In this document: in pieces, positions 22,767-31,213 of the stretch
Layout: each line of letters starts with the position of its first letter
How positions within the stretch are numbered: the stretch's first letter is position 1
Source: Acrocarpospora pleiomorpha
GTDB taxonomy: Bacteria > Actinomycetota > Actinomycetes > Streptosporangiales > Streptosporangiaceae
Assembly: GCF_009687885.1 (NCBI RefSeq)
Contig: NZ_BLAF01000016.1
Location: forward strand, 103,093 to 167,092
DNA: 64,000 bases
Reading direction: 5' to 3'
Position numbers and translations under genes: made by a program
The notes under the pieces: generated by a model
The model's database searches: none
What the model was told of the DNA's origin: nothing
The model's input: the letters and a program-made list of their open reading frames with translations, nothing else

Positions 22767-22862
22767 CGGTCAACCAATCCCCTTCTCAAGGGTGATCACA
22801 GGGTTCCCTGCGGGAGCAGCCGATGGAATTGCTCGTGATAGCAGGCGGCGTTGAGAACTGCG

Positions 22863-22909
22863 ACTTTTAATCCGTAGGTTCAGGGTTCGAATCCCTGGCG
22901 CCCCCACCA
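22863..22909 (+). repeat. tRNA-Lys(TTT) 3' remnant, likely attachment-site scar
   Basis: From the anticodon loop onward (CTTTTAATCC), through a T-arm GGTTCGAATCC and acceptor GCGCCCCCACCA, this is the 3' half of a tRNA-Lys. The required 5' half (GGGGGC acceptor strand, D-arm) is absent upstream, and even the 5' side of the anticodon stem does not pair. Half-tRNAs of this kind are left where integrative elements recombine into tRNA 3' ends. Confidence 0.75.
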
Positions 22910-22912
22910 CCT

Positions 22913-23458
22913 TTGACCTGGGCGTTCTCCCGCGCGGAGAAGGCAGCCCGCTACCTCGCCGAAACCGAGGTCGTGATCTGGACCCCCGGCCGCTCACGTG
23001 GACGTCCGCTGAGCTTCCCACCGCTCCCGGATTTCGCGGCCGTCCTAGATGATCCCGACGAACTGAACTCCGCGCTCGGCGTGGCTGTCGAGGCTCTCGC
23101 CCCCCGGGCCAATGTGGACGGCCCCAGCGCCAAGGCTCGCAAGGGAAAGGCGGTGCTGCGCCAGGCGTTGGAGCATTTCGCGCCTCAATCCCCGGTTGAG
23201 CCCCTTCCCCCACCCGCGCGCGCCGCCGCATCCTGGGAGGACGACCACCACACCACCCGCCTCGACCTGGCCCGCGCCCAGCCCGGCATCCCCCCGACGG
23301 TACGCGAAGCGCTCGTACGCCTGGCAATCTGCGAGGTAGCCGAAGCTGGCGCATTACACATGGTCACCACGATCGACATCCCAGAGCTCCACACCCTGGG
23401 CTTCCGCCCCACTCCCAACGGCGAACTCACCCTTGCGACCAGCTGCGCCGGACCCTGA
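22913..23458 (+). CDS. Unrecognised ORF abutting the tRNA remnant, probably a C-terminal fragment
   Basis: The 181-residue frame opens with a TTG just 3 bases after the CCA of the tRNA remnant and reads M-TWAFSRAEKAARYLAETEV. No ribosome binding site can precede it because tRNA sequence is there. The protein looks like the tail of a longer soluble protein, with LSFPPLPDFAAVLDDPDELN and later IPPTVREALVRLAICEVAEA. I cannot name the family. Its frame was probably cut at the integration junction. Confidence 0.4.
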   Translation: MTWAFSRAEKAARYLAETEVVIWTPGRSRGRPLSFPPLPDFAAVLDDPDELNSALGVAVEALAPRANVDGPSAKARKGKAVLRQALEHFAPQSPVEPLPPPARAAASWEDDHHTTRLDLARAQPGIPPTVREALVRLAICEVAEAGALHMVTTIDIPELHTLGFRPTPNGELTLATSCAGP

Positions 23459-23603
23459 TCCGAGGCGCTTTCCCTCGAACCTCAATTTCGGGAACCACCA
23501 AGTTCCATCGTGTTCCATCAGGTCCGCATAGTGTCTCTCCATGTCACGCCCTCTGTGGTGAGGCGCCGTCGTCCGATTCGGCGCCCGTCACGAGGAGAAC
23601 ACC

Positions 23604-24125
23604 TTGAACACCATAGATCACCGGCCCCACGGCCGTACGAAGCGCCGCCTCCTGAAAACGCTCGCCATGACCACGGCCTCCGCCCTCGGCATCACCCTGA
23701 TGGCCGCCCCCGCCTCAGCGGCACAACGATGCAACTACAAACCCGAATACAACGCCTGCCTGTCCCTCACCCCGACCGACTCCGGGCACTACCTGGTCCA
23801 CATCGGCATCGACCTCCGCAAACTAACCCAGACCGAGGCCCAGGCCATCATCAAAGCCGCCCCCTATCGCAATCCCTTCCGCACCTGGCTGTACGCAGGC
23901 GACAAAGCCCAGGACGACATCATCACCGGCGTTTCCACCATCCGCGTATGGGCCTCGGAAACCGGCCTCAGCGCCGAATTCGAACGCGTCGTCACCAAGT
24001 CCAGCCTCAACGAGGACCCCTGGCCCGGCGAATTCGACGAGGTATACGGAAGCATCGACTACCGCGACCCCCGAACCGGATCCACCCGCACCTTCAATAC
24101 TCCCGAAATCGCCGGCCTCTTCTAG
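23604..24125 (+). CDS. Secreted protein of unknown function
   Basis: The 173-residue protein with TTG start follows CGAGGAGAACACC, a good ribosome binding site. It has a twin-basic N-terminus (KRRLLKTLAM) and a hydrophobic core ending at AAPASA|AQ, so it should be exported. The mature part (about 130 residues) starts QRCNYKPEYNACLSLTP with two Cys that could form a disulfide. It ends TRTFNTPEIAGLF. No known family was recognised. Confidence 0.7.
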   Translation: MNTIDHRPHGRTKRRLLKTLAMTTASALGITLMAAPASAAQRCNYKPEYNACLSLTPTDSGHYLVHIGIDLRKLTQTEAQAIIKAAPYRNPFRTWLYAGDKAQDDIITGVSTIRVWASETGLSAEFERVVTKSSLNEDPWPGEFDEVYGSIDYRDPRTGSTRTFNTPEIAGLF

Positions 24126-24181
24126 TGCCAATACCGTGCAGTGAACGTTTTTCATCCTGCCCTACAGGGGGTCAGGAGCGG

Positions 24182-24469
24182 TCAGACCACCGTGACGGTG
24201 AATATGCTCAGCTGGTGGTTGGGCGCGGAGACGCGAAACTGGGCGGAGTCGTCGACCGTGGCGCCCGGTCCGACGGCCACCCTCACGGTCTGGGAGATGT
24301 TCCAGTTGGCCGGGGTGAAGGTCAGGGTCGCGCCCGACTGGATGGCCAGGTCGGGGTCGCCATTGAGTCGCACGGCCGTGACGGTGGTGTCGCTCGTCGG
24401 AGCCCGTGAGAGGCGGACGGAGAAGAGGGCGGTGCCGCCGGGGGCGACGCCCAGCCACGGCGAAGATCG
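24182..24469 (-). pseudogene. C-terminal remnant of a Calx-beta-like secreted protein
   Basis: A minus-strand frame bounded upstream by a TAG (24470-24472) encodes APGGTALFSVRLSRAPTSD and SGATLTFTPANWNISQTVRV, typical of Calx-beta/fibronectin-like adhesion repeats at the end of secreted hydrolases. There is no start codon before 24373 and no signal peptide. It appears to be a 3' fragment of a lost gene. Confidence 0.6.
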
Positions 24470-24488
24470 CTATGACCGTGGCTCAGCG

Positions 24489-24911
24489 TCAGGCGGTTAC
24501 ACCGTGTTTCTGGAGGATCTTCTCCAACCGGCGCACCACCGGCCGCCAGGTGCTGGGCAGGGAGTAGCGGGCAATGCGGTGGCCTCGGTAGGCGAGTGTG
24601 TACTTGATGAAGTCAGCCCCCGGCGGCTCCGCCTCGGATCGGCCCAGCCGCAAGCGCTTCAGATCACCGCGCAGCCCTCGCATCTCACCATTGGTGAGAC
24701 ACATGGCCACAGCCCTGTCCGTACGATGACGCAACCGGGCGCATCCACTGGCGTACACGATCACGTGATTGTCAATACCCGCGAAACCGCCCTGCTCCCG
24801 GAGCTCTACCAGCACCTTCTTCTGTGCGCCTGCCGCCGACGCTGTCGGCGTTGTGAGCGCACAATGCACCAGTGCGAGCGCTATCAGAGCAGTGATTCGC
24901 AAGATCATCAT
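24489..24911 (-). CDS. Secreted emfourin-like (protealysin-inhibitor family) protein
   Basis: Starting at Met 24911, the 140-residue protein has a signal peptide (ITALIALALVHCALTTPTASA). The mature part matches the emfourin pattern: KVLVELREQGGFAGID near the N-terminus, a central helix, then FIKYTLAYRGHRI and a C-terminal helix. Emfourins inhibit thermolysin-like metalloproteases, usually encoded next to them. No protease gene is in this window, so the target is unknown. A longer start at 24962 is open but would spoil the signal peptide. Confidence 0.6.
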   Translation of the reverse strand: MMILRITALIALALVHCALTTPTASAAGAQKKVLVELREQGGFAGIDNHVIVYASGCARLRHRTDRAVAMCLTNGEMRGLRGDLKRLRLGRSEAEPPGADFIKYTLAYRGHRIARYSLPSTWRPVVRRLEKILQKHGVTA

Positions 24912-25100
24912 ATTCAGGACAACATACCAAATCGACCACCAGCCCACATGGGACCTGGTCATGCCGCTGATCGTGTGACTTCCCGAGATTAAGAGAGACC
25001 CTCGGGGACTGGCAGGTCCAGTGCTGCGAGGAAGCGGCGCGCGGATTCACATTGCCGCCGTCACTGCCTGCTCCTATGAGGCCGGGTCCTGCTTCGACAT

Positions 25101-25709
25101 TTATGGACGTTCGATACGGGTCGGGTTTCCGCGTACGAGCTCATCGTGGATGCGCCAGCGGGCGGTGGTGACGGCGCGTTCTGCTGCCTCCTCACCGTGC
25201 TCGATGCGCTGTCGCAGCAGCTGCATGGCGATGCGGCGGTTGAGGCTGAGCTGCCGCTCGGAGTCGACCACGACGACGATCCCCGAGGGGCGGTGGGTCG
25301 CCCGTACCGCTGTGCTGACCTTGTTTCGATGCTGACCGCCGGGGCCGCCGGTGCGGCAGGCGACGATATCGACATCTGCTTCCGCGAACCTTGTGCGCGG
25401 GGTGTCGACCTGGCACGGCTGGGCGATGACATACCAGTTCTTTCGGCCGGTGCTGGTCCGGTAGGGGCTGGGGGCCTGCCAGCACAGCGTTCCGGTCCAC
25501 GAGGCAGCGAACGGCTCCGCGCCGACTCCGGTGATCTGGACCAGGACGGATCGGTAGGTGCCGGGCCGGTCACCGGGAACGGTCTGGACCCGATGGGTCC
25601 GCAGATCCTGCCGGCTGGCGTCGGCTTCCAGGCGGCGCAGCAGCCGGGCCAGCGCCCAGGCACATTCTTGCGGGCCACGTCCTGCCGACAGAAGCAGGTG
25701 GACGATCAT
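25101..25709 (-). CDS. prfH: Peptide chain release factor homologue PrfH
   Basis: The 202-residue protein carries the release-factor catalytic loop, TGGPGGQHRNK, with GGQ at 124-126. It lacks the codon-recognition domain of RF1/RF2, the defining feature of PrfH. The ATG lies within the end of the rtcB gene (4-base overlap). PrfH releases peptides from ribosomes damaged in the decoding centre, so that the partnered ligase can repair the rRNA. The C-terminus is rich in Arg as usual. Confidence 0.93.
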   Translation of the reverse strand: MIVHLLLSAGRGPQECAWALARLLRRLEADASRQDLRTHRVQTVPGDRPGTYRSVLVQITGVGAEPFAASWTGTLCWQAPSPYRTSTGRKNWYVIAQPCQVDTPRTRFAEADVDIVACRTGGPGGQHRNKVSTAVRATHRPSGIVVVVDSERQLSLNRRIAMQLLRQRIEHGEEAAERAVTTARWRIHDELVRGNPTRIERP

Positions 25710-26905
25710 GGCCGGCCTCGCTTACGGCGGTGGCCCCGGCGGTCCCGTTGGGGCGTCGGCCCGATGTCAGGCGTCTTGTAGGTGACCAGGGGGACCGTGG
25801 TGGCCACGGGCGTGGCCAGCTCATGGTGGACGAGGTCGGCGATCACTTGCTCGATGCGCTTGTAGGCTGTCGGCGCCTCCTCGAAGAGCAGTTGGCGATC
25901 GCCGCACACCACCACCGAGCCCACCGGTGTGTGGCGCAACTCCTCGACCGTGTGCTTGGCCCGGCCCCGGCGCAGAGCGTCGGCACGCGACATCTTGCGG
26001 CCCGCGCCGTGCGCCACCGAATGGTTGGCGTCCGGCCCGGCGTGGGCGGCCACGAGGTAGGAACAGGTGCCTCGCGTGCCCGCGATGAGCACGTCGCGGC
26101 GGTCACCCGGCGCCGCCCCCTTGCGGTGCAGATAGACCCCGTCGCGGATCTCGACCAGGTTGTGGCACTGGTCGACAATCGGCTCGGTAGGCTCGGTCCC
26201 CAGGGCATGGGCGACCCGGGCGGCCAGCAACCGCCGGTTGAGTGATCCCCAGCGTACGGCGTCGTCATGCATCGCCAGATAGGCGCCGGGATCAGGAGCG
26301 GGGCCCGCACCGTGGACCGCGGTGTGCGCCCTCAGGATCCGCTCGCCCAGCCCTCGGGAACCGCTGTGGACGATGAGAACGTGATCGCCGGCGGCGAGCC
26401 CGAGACGACTCGCGTGACCCGGCTCGAAGACCGTCTCGATCCGCGCCAGCTCCACGAAGTGATTGCCTCGTCCGACCGTTCCGAGACCCTCGAGGTGACC
26501 GGCGGGAATATCGCCCTTCACAACGGCCCAGGCCGGGTTGCCGGCATCCTGCCCAGGGCTCAGCGCACGGTCGAGGTCGGGAAACCGGGCGGCAAGCTTC
26601 GCGGGTACGGCGCGCTTGAGCGTGATGGGGAACACGGCGATACCGCAGCCGATGTCGGAGCCCACCAGAAACGGATACAACACGGTCGACGCCATGGCGG
26701 CCCCGATCGGGGCGCCCTTGCCAGGGTGCAGGTCCGGCATGGCGGCAACGTGCGTCATGCCATCGAGAGCGGCCACCTGGTGGCACTGCACGAGGGCATC
26801 GGACTCGATCCAGCTTGCGGGGGAAGAGAACACAGAAATGGTGGCCGAACCCATGGCCGGCGTGGACAACGGCAGGGACTCCTGCCGAGAGTATTGCTGA
26901 GACAA
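25706..26905 (-). CDS. rtcB: RtcB-type RNA ligase, PrfH-linked
   Basis: The 399-residue protein has the RtcB metal and catalytic motifs in order: MPDLHPGKGAPIGA, VGSDIGCGI, GRGNHFVELA, HSGSRGLG and the guanylation-loop VAHGAGRKMSR. RtcB joins 2',3'-cyclic phosphate or 3'-phosphate ends to 5'-OH ends. Coupling to prfH identifies it as the ribosome-repair type that reseals 16S rRNA cut by ribotoxins. No rtcA or rtcR gene is adjacent. The C-terminus is very basic (RDRRGHRRKRGRP). Confidence 0.94.
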   Translation of the reverse strand: MSQQYSRQESLPLSTPAMGSATISVFSSPASWIESDALVQCHQVAALDGMTHVAAMPDLHPGKGAPIGAAMASTVLYPFLVGSDIGCGIAVFPITLKRAVPAKLAARFPDLDRALSPGQDAGNPAWAVVKGDIPAGHLEGLGTVGRGNHFVELARIETVFEPGHASRLGLAAGDHVLIVHSGSRGLGERILRAHTAVHGAGPAPDPGAYLAMHDDAVRWGSLNRRLLAARVAHALGTEPTEPIVDQCHNLVEIRDGVYLHRKGAAPGDRRDVLIAGTRGTCSYLVAAHAGPDANHSVAHGAGRKMSRADALRRGRAKHTVEELRHTPVGSVVVCGDRQLLFEEAPTAYKRIEQVIADLVHHELATPVATTVPLVTYKTPDIGPTPQRDRRGHRRKRGRP

Positions 26906-27394
26906 AGACGTTTCTCCGCAGAAAGGATGTGGGCAGACGGCAGTACGGCACGGGTTGGCGCCGTGAGATCTCGCAGTGGCGGGTCGCTGTCCGTCAGAAC
27001 GTCATGGAACACAGCGTTCCCTGAGCCCATGCGCGAGGCAAATGGTTTTCAGTCGTACCAGCCCTGAGGTTCCCCCGCAGCACGGACACCTTCGGTGAGT
27101 TCGTGACGGTGCCGGCCGACGCGGGCGCCGAGCTGCTGCGGATGGCTACTGCCGTTCACCTGGCCCGGTACACGGGCCTGACCCGGATGCACGTCGAGTC
27201 CGACGAAGCGACATCCGCTCATGCCGCTGACAATGCGCACTTGCCGAGTGGGGACCGCATACGACCGCCGTACCGCAGGCATCGCCAGCCCAGACGTGGC
27301 AGCGATCCACCGCGGAGCCAGAGGAACTCGAACGCGCTGGTCTGCCGATGTGCGTTAGTTGCTGTTGGGTGACCAGTCTTGGAATGCTTCGCAG
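26906..27394. other. Gap of about 490 bp: rtcB upstream region and degenerate sequence
   Basis: The left part (about 26906-27050) should hold the rtcB-prfH promoter, with no clear boxes. The middle holds the possible integrase remnant at 27067-27210. I see no intact gene, RNA gene or strong hairpin in the rest. Confidence 0.5.
27067..27210 (+). pseudogene. Possible tyrosine-recombinase N-terminal remnant
   Basis: A plus-strand frame reads FGEFVTVPADAGAELL then HLARYTGLTRMHVESD before losing any pattern. The second stretch resembles the SAM-like N-terminal domain of actinobacterial integrases (LARYRGLTRTHTESDL type). No catalytic domain follows. Together with the tRNA remnant 4 kb away it would fit a decayed integrative element, but the match is short. 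Confidence 0.3.
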
Positions 27395-27892
27395 ATGTCC
27401 TCCCTCCCGGCCACGTCCGCCGAAGACGTCATCGATAAACCAGCCAAGGCCCAGTTCGAGATGTTTCTCGATGAGCACCGCAGCGCCCTCAATCGCTGCT
27501 TGGACGGGCTGACCGACGAGGAAGCGCGCCGGTCGTTGGTGCCCTCCCGAACCACGCTGCTGGGTCTGGTGAAGCACGCGACCTTCGTTGAGAAGGTCTG
27601 GTTCGACGAAGCCGTCACGCGCCGGTCGCGCGCCGAGATCGGTATCCCCGCGACACCAGACGAGTCGTTCATTCTCGATGACGGCGACACTATCGCCACC
27701 ATCCAGCGGGCACACCGTGAAGCATGCGAAGCGTCACGCCGCGCGACGTCATCCCTCGGGCTGGACGACGTGATCCACGGCAACCGGCGCGGCCCGCTCC
27801 CGCTACGCTGGGTGTACCTCCACATGCTGCGCGAGCTCGCTCAGCACTGCGGGCACGCGGACATCCTGCGCGAGCAGCTTCTAAGCGAATAA
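27395..27892 (+). CDS. DinB-family (DUF664-type) protein
   Basis: From Met 27395 the 165-residue protein has the four-helix DinB-like layout: a His in VKHATFVEKVWFDE, another region RAHREACEASRRA and the C-terminal metal-site motif HMLRELAQHCGHADILREQL. These proteins resemble thiol-dependent S-transferases (mycothiol- or bacillithiol-type) whose substrates are mostly unknown. The three metal-binding His appear to be retained. The gene stands alone. Confidence 0.85.
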   Translation: MSSLPATSAEDVIDKPAKAQFEMFLDEHRSALNRCLDGLTDEEARRSLVPSRTTLLGLVKHATFVEKVWFDEAVTRRSRAEIGIPATPDESFILDDGDTIATIQRAHREACEASRRATSSLGLDDVIHGNRRGPLPLRWVYLHMLRELAQHCGHADILREQLLSE

Positions 27893-27982
27893 CGCGCCGA
27901 CGTCCGCACATGCCGCTGAGCGCTGTGGTTGATGATCACAGTGAATCCCGCCCGGTCGCCCGCCGGTGCGGTACAAAACCAC

Positions 27983-29410
27983 TCACTGGACGTCGTGGAC
28001 AAGCGTGTCCATGTCGAGGGTCATGTACGCCGTCGAACTGGCGGCATCGACCACAGTCGTGATCGCGATGGCCAGGCCGGTCTCGGCGGTCCAGACGAAC
28101 CGGCGGCCCTGCAGCAGCCTCGGCCCTCCGTTGACGCGCCTGGTCTCGCTCCAGGTGAGCAGAGTGCCAGCCACTCCCCCGACGGCGGCCTGCTGTTTCT
28201 CCGCGGTGGGAATGTCAGCCAGCCAGGGCTCGGGTTTCGCTCCCTGCCAATCCTGGGAGTACGGCCCTCGGTACACCGACATGGCCACGTAGGCGCCATC
28301 GCCTGGCCTGTCCCCCCAGTAGCGGGTGGTTCCCCGCCAGTCGGGGCCCAGTTCCCGCGTCTCATCACCCTTTCGGAGTTCCGGAGGGAGGGAAGGCGCC
28401 CTCATCCCGTCCACCGACTCCGAGAAAGTGGTGGAGATCAGCTCGATTCCCTCCGAGATCCGCTGCATGTCGCCGGCCGTGCTGCTCGACGCCCAGATCC
28501 GAATGCCCAGACCGGGCCGCACGACCCACAGCCGCATCAGACCCTTGTCCGGTCCGCGCTCCCCGCCGACGACCCGGCCTTCGGCGGCTGCCGTTCCCCT
28601 GACGGAGGTTCGGCGCAGGTCGACGAGCCGCTCGTTCGTCGGCCAGGCGACCCCTTGCAGCGTTTTCAGGTCCTTCGCGCGCAGGCCGTACACCACCTCC
28701 ACCGTGATCTCGCCGGCTTCGTCGGACGACCAGCGCCGGGCAATGCCGTCGCTGAACGGCATGATCTCGTCCGAGGATCGCCAGCCGTCCGGCATGTACG
28801 TCACCCGTACCTCTCCGATGTCCCCCGTCCACCGGACGCGCAGCCCGCCGGCGATCCGGTCGAGGTCGTCCTTCAACGACGGGGATGTCGTGACCCGGAG
28901 CAGTACCCCGGGCCGCGGGACCCACAGCCTGTCGGTTCCGTCGGACGAGACGACGGGACCGTCCGCCTTCCTGGGTTCGACCGGGGACGGCATGGCGTTC
29001 AGTGCGAGGACGTCCATGGCGCTCTCCATCTGGCGACCGGTGCGGTACACACTGATCTCGGCCCACCGATCACCATCCGACCAGCGGAGCGCCTCACCGC
29101 GCAGGTCGGCCAGGGCGACCTCGGCCCGCTCCCACCTGACGAGCCCTTCCGGCAGATAGCGGATCTCAACGCCGTTGACCTCGGCGCGTACGTCCTCCAC
29201 GACCATCTCGTCGCCTCGGGTGGCGACGAGGTAGGCCGGTCCGGCCCCCGCCGCCGCGACCAGCGCGATCGCCGCCGCCACCACCTTCGCCCGGGCCCTC
29301 CGCCGCCACTGCGAACCCCGTACGACCCGGTCCACCAGATCGGGCGAGATCCTCAGCTCGGCCGTCTCCTCCGCCATCGCCCTGCGCAGTTCGACCTCAA
29401 GCTCCGACAT
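27983..29410 (-). CDS. Membrane-anchored partner of the SigE-type sigma factor (probable anti-sigma factor)
   Basis: The 475-residue protein has a cytoplasmic N-terminus of about 45 residues (MSELEVELRRAMAEETAELR), one membrane segment (VVAAAIALVAAAGAGPAYLV) and a large extracytoplasmic region with repeated VRWTGD/MPDGWRSS-like motifs. The start overlaps the end of the sigma gene by 14 bases. This type-II topology and coupling fit anti-sigma factors of actinobacterial SigE families. No zinc finger is present. The signal it senses is unknown. Confidence 0.7.
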   Translation of the reverse strand: MSELEVELRRAMAEETAELRISPDLVDRVVRGSQWRRRARAKVVAAAIALVAAAGAGPAYLVATRGDEMVVEDVRAEVNGVEIRYLPEGLVRWERAEVALADLRGEALRWSDGDRWAEISVYRTGRQMESAMDVLALNAMPSPVEPRKADGPVVSSDGTDRLWVPRPGVLLRVTTSPSLKDDLDRIAGGLRVRWTGDIGEVRVTYMPDGWRSSDEIMPFSDGIARRWSSDEAGEITVEVVYGLRAKDLKTLQGVAWPTNERLVDLRRTSVRGTAAAEGRVVGGERGPDKGLMRLWVVRPGLGIRIWASSSTAGDMQRISEGIELISTTFSESVDGMRAPSLPPELRKGDETRELGPDWRGTTRYWGDRPGDGAYVAMSVYRGPYSQDWQGAKPEPWLADIPTAEKQQAAVGGVAGTLLTWSETRRVNGGPRLLQGRRFVWTAETGLAIAITTVVDAASSTAYMTLDMDTLVHDVQ

Positions 29411-29897
29411 TGCTGGCCACCTCCTCGCCCAGCAGCGCGCGAAGCCGTACGAGCGCCTTGGCGGCCTGGCTCTTCACCGTGCCGACCGAGCAGCCGAGCA
29501 GCTTCGCGGTCTGCGCTTCCGACAGGTCTTCCCAGTAGCGGAGGACGACGACGGCCCGCTGGCGGGGCGGGAGCGCGCGCAGCCCGCTCATCAGCACCTG
29601 CCGCAGCTCGACGTCGTCCCTCGTGGTCGGCGTCTCAGGCGGGGAATGAGTGGGGATGATGCGGAGCAGCGCGCGGCGCCTGGCCCGGCTGATGGCGAGG
29701 TTCACGATGATCCGGCGTACGTAGGGCTCGGGGTCGGTGTCCTGGCGAAGCCGGTGCCAGCTCCGGCAGGCCCGCTCCAGCGCGCTCTGCAGCACGTCCT
29801 CCGCCTCCTGGGCGGAACCGCAGGTGAGATGCGCCGTACGCAGCAGGCTGGTGCCCCGAGCCGCGACAAACTCGGCGAACCCCGCCGGCGCGCTCAC
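29397..29897 (-). CDS. SigE-family ECF sigma factor
   Basis: The 166-residue protein begins MSAPAGFAEFVAARGTSLLR, the typical SigE-family (ECF41/actinobacterial SigE-like) N-terminus. Region 2 has AEDVLQSALERACRSW; region 4 has LPPRQRAVVVLRYWEDLSEAQTAKLLGC and the HTH VGTVKSQAAKALVRLR. Its 3' end overlaps the membrane partner. The 116 bp upstream is free of other genes and probably holds an autoregulated promoter. Confidence 0.9.
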   Translation of the reverse strand: MSAPAGFAEFVAARGTSLLRTAHLTCGSAQEAEDVLQSALERACRSWHRLRQDTDPEPYVRRIIVNLAISRARRRALLRIIPTHSPPETPTTRDDVELRQVLMSGLRALPPRQRAVVVLRYWEDLSEAQTAKLLGCSVGTVKSQAAKALVRLRALLGEEVASNVGA

Positions 29898-30013
29898 ACG
29901 CTCCCATCCAGTCTCATGACCCTATGTACGCCTGACCGCCGGGGATGGTTGCCCGCGGATCCTCACTGTTTCGGTCACGGCCTGCCACGTGTTAAGACCG
30001 CGCGACCTGATGC

Positions 30014-31213
30014 CTACTGCGAGACGGTCCCGTTCTGGATGACGGTTCGTCGTTCGGGGCCCGCCCACAGGATCGACGGGTCGGTGAACGGGTCGCCGGC
30101 GAGGAGCAGGAGGTCGGCGGTGGCGCCCACCTCGACGCGGCCGAGATCGGGGCGGCCGATGATGTCGGCGTTGACGGAGGTCGCGGAGCGTAGCGTGGCC
30201 AGCGGGCCCTCGACTTCGACCTGGAGGCGGAGCCCGGTGAGTTGCTCGTCCTCGAGGACGCCCATCAGGTCGCTTCCGAAGCCGATCCGGACGCCTGCCG
30301 CGCGGGCGAGTTCGATCGCCCGCCGGCCGGCGTCCAGCACCTCGCGGTTCTTCGCCTGCGAGACGGGAGCGAGTCCCAGCTCCGCGCCGCGCCTGTCCAT
30401 GGCGTCGTACGCCGCCAGCGTCGGCACGAGGAACGCGCCGTGCCCGGCCATCAGCGTGGCCGCGGGCGCGTCCAGCAGGTTGCCGTGTTCGATGGTGCGG
30501 ACCCCGTTCTCGACGGCGTGGGCGATCGCCTCGGGCGAGTACGCGTGCGCGGCGACGTAGCTGCCGCGGCGGCCCGCCTCGTCGGTGACCGCGCGGATCT
30601 CCTCCGGCGAGTACTGCGGGACGCGGATCGGATCGGTGGGCGAGACCACCCCGCCGGAGGCCATGATCTTGATGGCGTGCGCGCCGCGCCGGAAGCGGTC
30701 CCGTACCGCGCGGCGGAGCGCGTCCACACCATCCACGATCTCCGCCATGTGGCTTCCGCACGAGCACAGGTTCTGGTCGCCGGGGCGGGGATCGCCGTGC
30801 CCGCCGGTCTGCGACAGCGCGGGGCCCGTGAACAGGTACCGCGGCGCGGCGATCAGGCCCCGGGCGATGGCCTTCGCCAGGCCGGGGTCTCCCCCGGCCA
30901 CGTCGCGCACCGTGGTGAAGCCGCGGCCCAGGGCGGCCGCCAGCCGACCGGCCGCGGCCAGCGCGACGTAGCTGAGCGGGCTGGATTCGAGGGTGAGCAG
31001 ATCCAGTTCGGTGCCGTAGGCGTGGAAGTGCGCGTCGATGAGGCCGGGGACGACCGTGCCGCCCCGGGCGTCGATCACCTCGCCGGCGGACCGCGCGCCG
31101 CCGCCGATCTCCACGATGGTTCCGCCCGAGACGTGGATCGGGCCCTCCGTCAGCTCGGCCGAGACGCCGTCGAAGACGGCGGCGTTGACGATGGTCAGGC
31201 TGCCCGCGGTCAT
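30014..31213 (-). CDS. Metal-dependent amidohydrolase
   Basis: The 399-residue protein from ATG 31213 has the amidohydrolase signatures IDAHFHAYGT (first metal HxH), HAIKIMASGGVVSP (bridging-Lys region), AAHAYSPEAIAHAVENG and TIEHGNLLD (His ligands), and GFGSDLMG (catalytic Asp). It is nearest to imidazolonepropionase/prolidase-like enzymes that open cyclic or linear amides. A 4-base overlap couples it to HyuB. It is the last gene of the minus-strand operon starting near 41.3 kb. Confidence 0.88.
   Translation of the reverse strand: MTAGSLTIVNAAVFDGVSAELTEGPIHVSGGTIVEIGGGARSAGEVIDARGGTVVPGLIDAHFHAYGTELDLLTLESSPLSYVALAAAGRLAAALGRGFTTVRDVAGGDPGLAKAIARGLIAAPRYLFTGPALSQTGGHGDPRPGDQNLCSCGSHMAEIVDGVDALRRAVRDRFRRGAHAIKIMASGGVVSPTDPIRVPQYSPEEIRAVTDEAGRRGSYVAAHAYSPEAIAHAVENGVRTIEHGNLLDAPAATLMAGHGAFLVPTLAAYDAMDRRGAELGLAPVSQAKNREVLDAGRRAIELARAAGVRIGFGSDLMGVLEDEQLTGLRLQVEVEGPLATLRSATSVNADIIGRPDLGRVEVGATADLLLLAGDPFTDPSILWAGPERRTVIQNGTVSQ

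Noticed and set aside
22800..22909. Complete tRNA-Lys gene
   Set aside because: No matching 5' acceptor strand or D-arm lies upstream, and the 5' side of the anticodon stem does not pair.
27146..27715. 189-codon minus-strand frame across the DinB gene
   Set aside because: It is antisense to a well-supported DinB-family gene and shows no domain.
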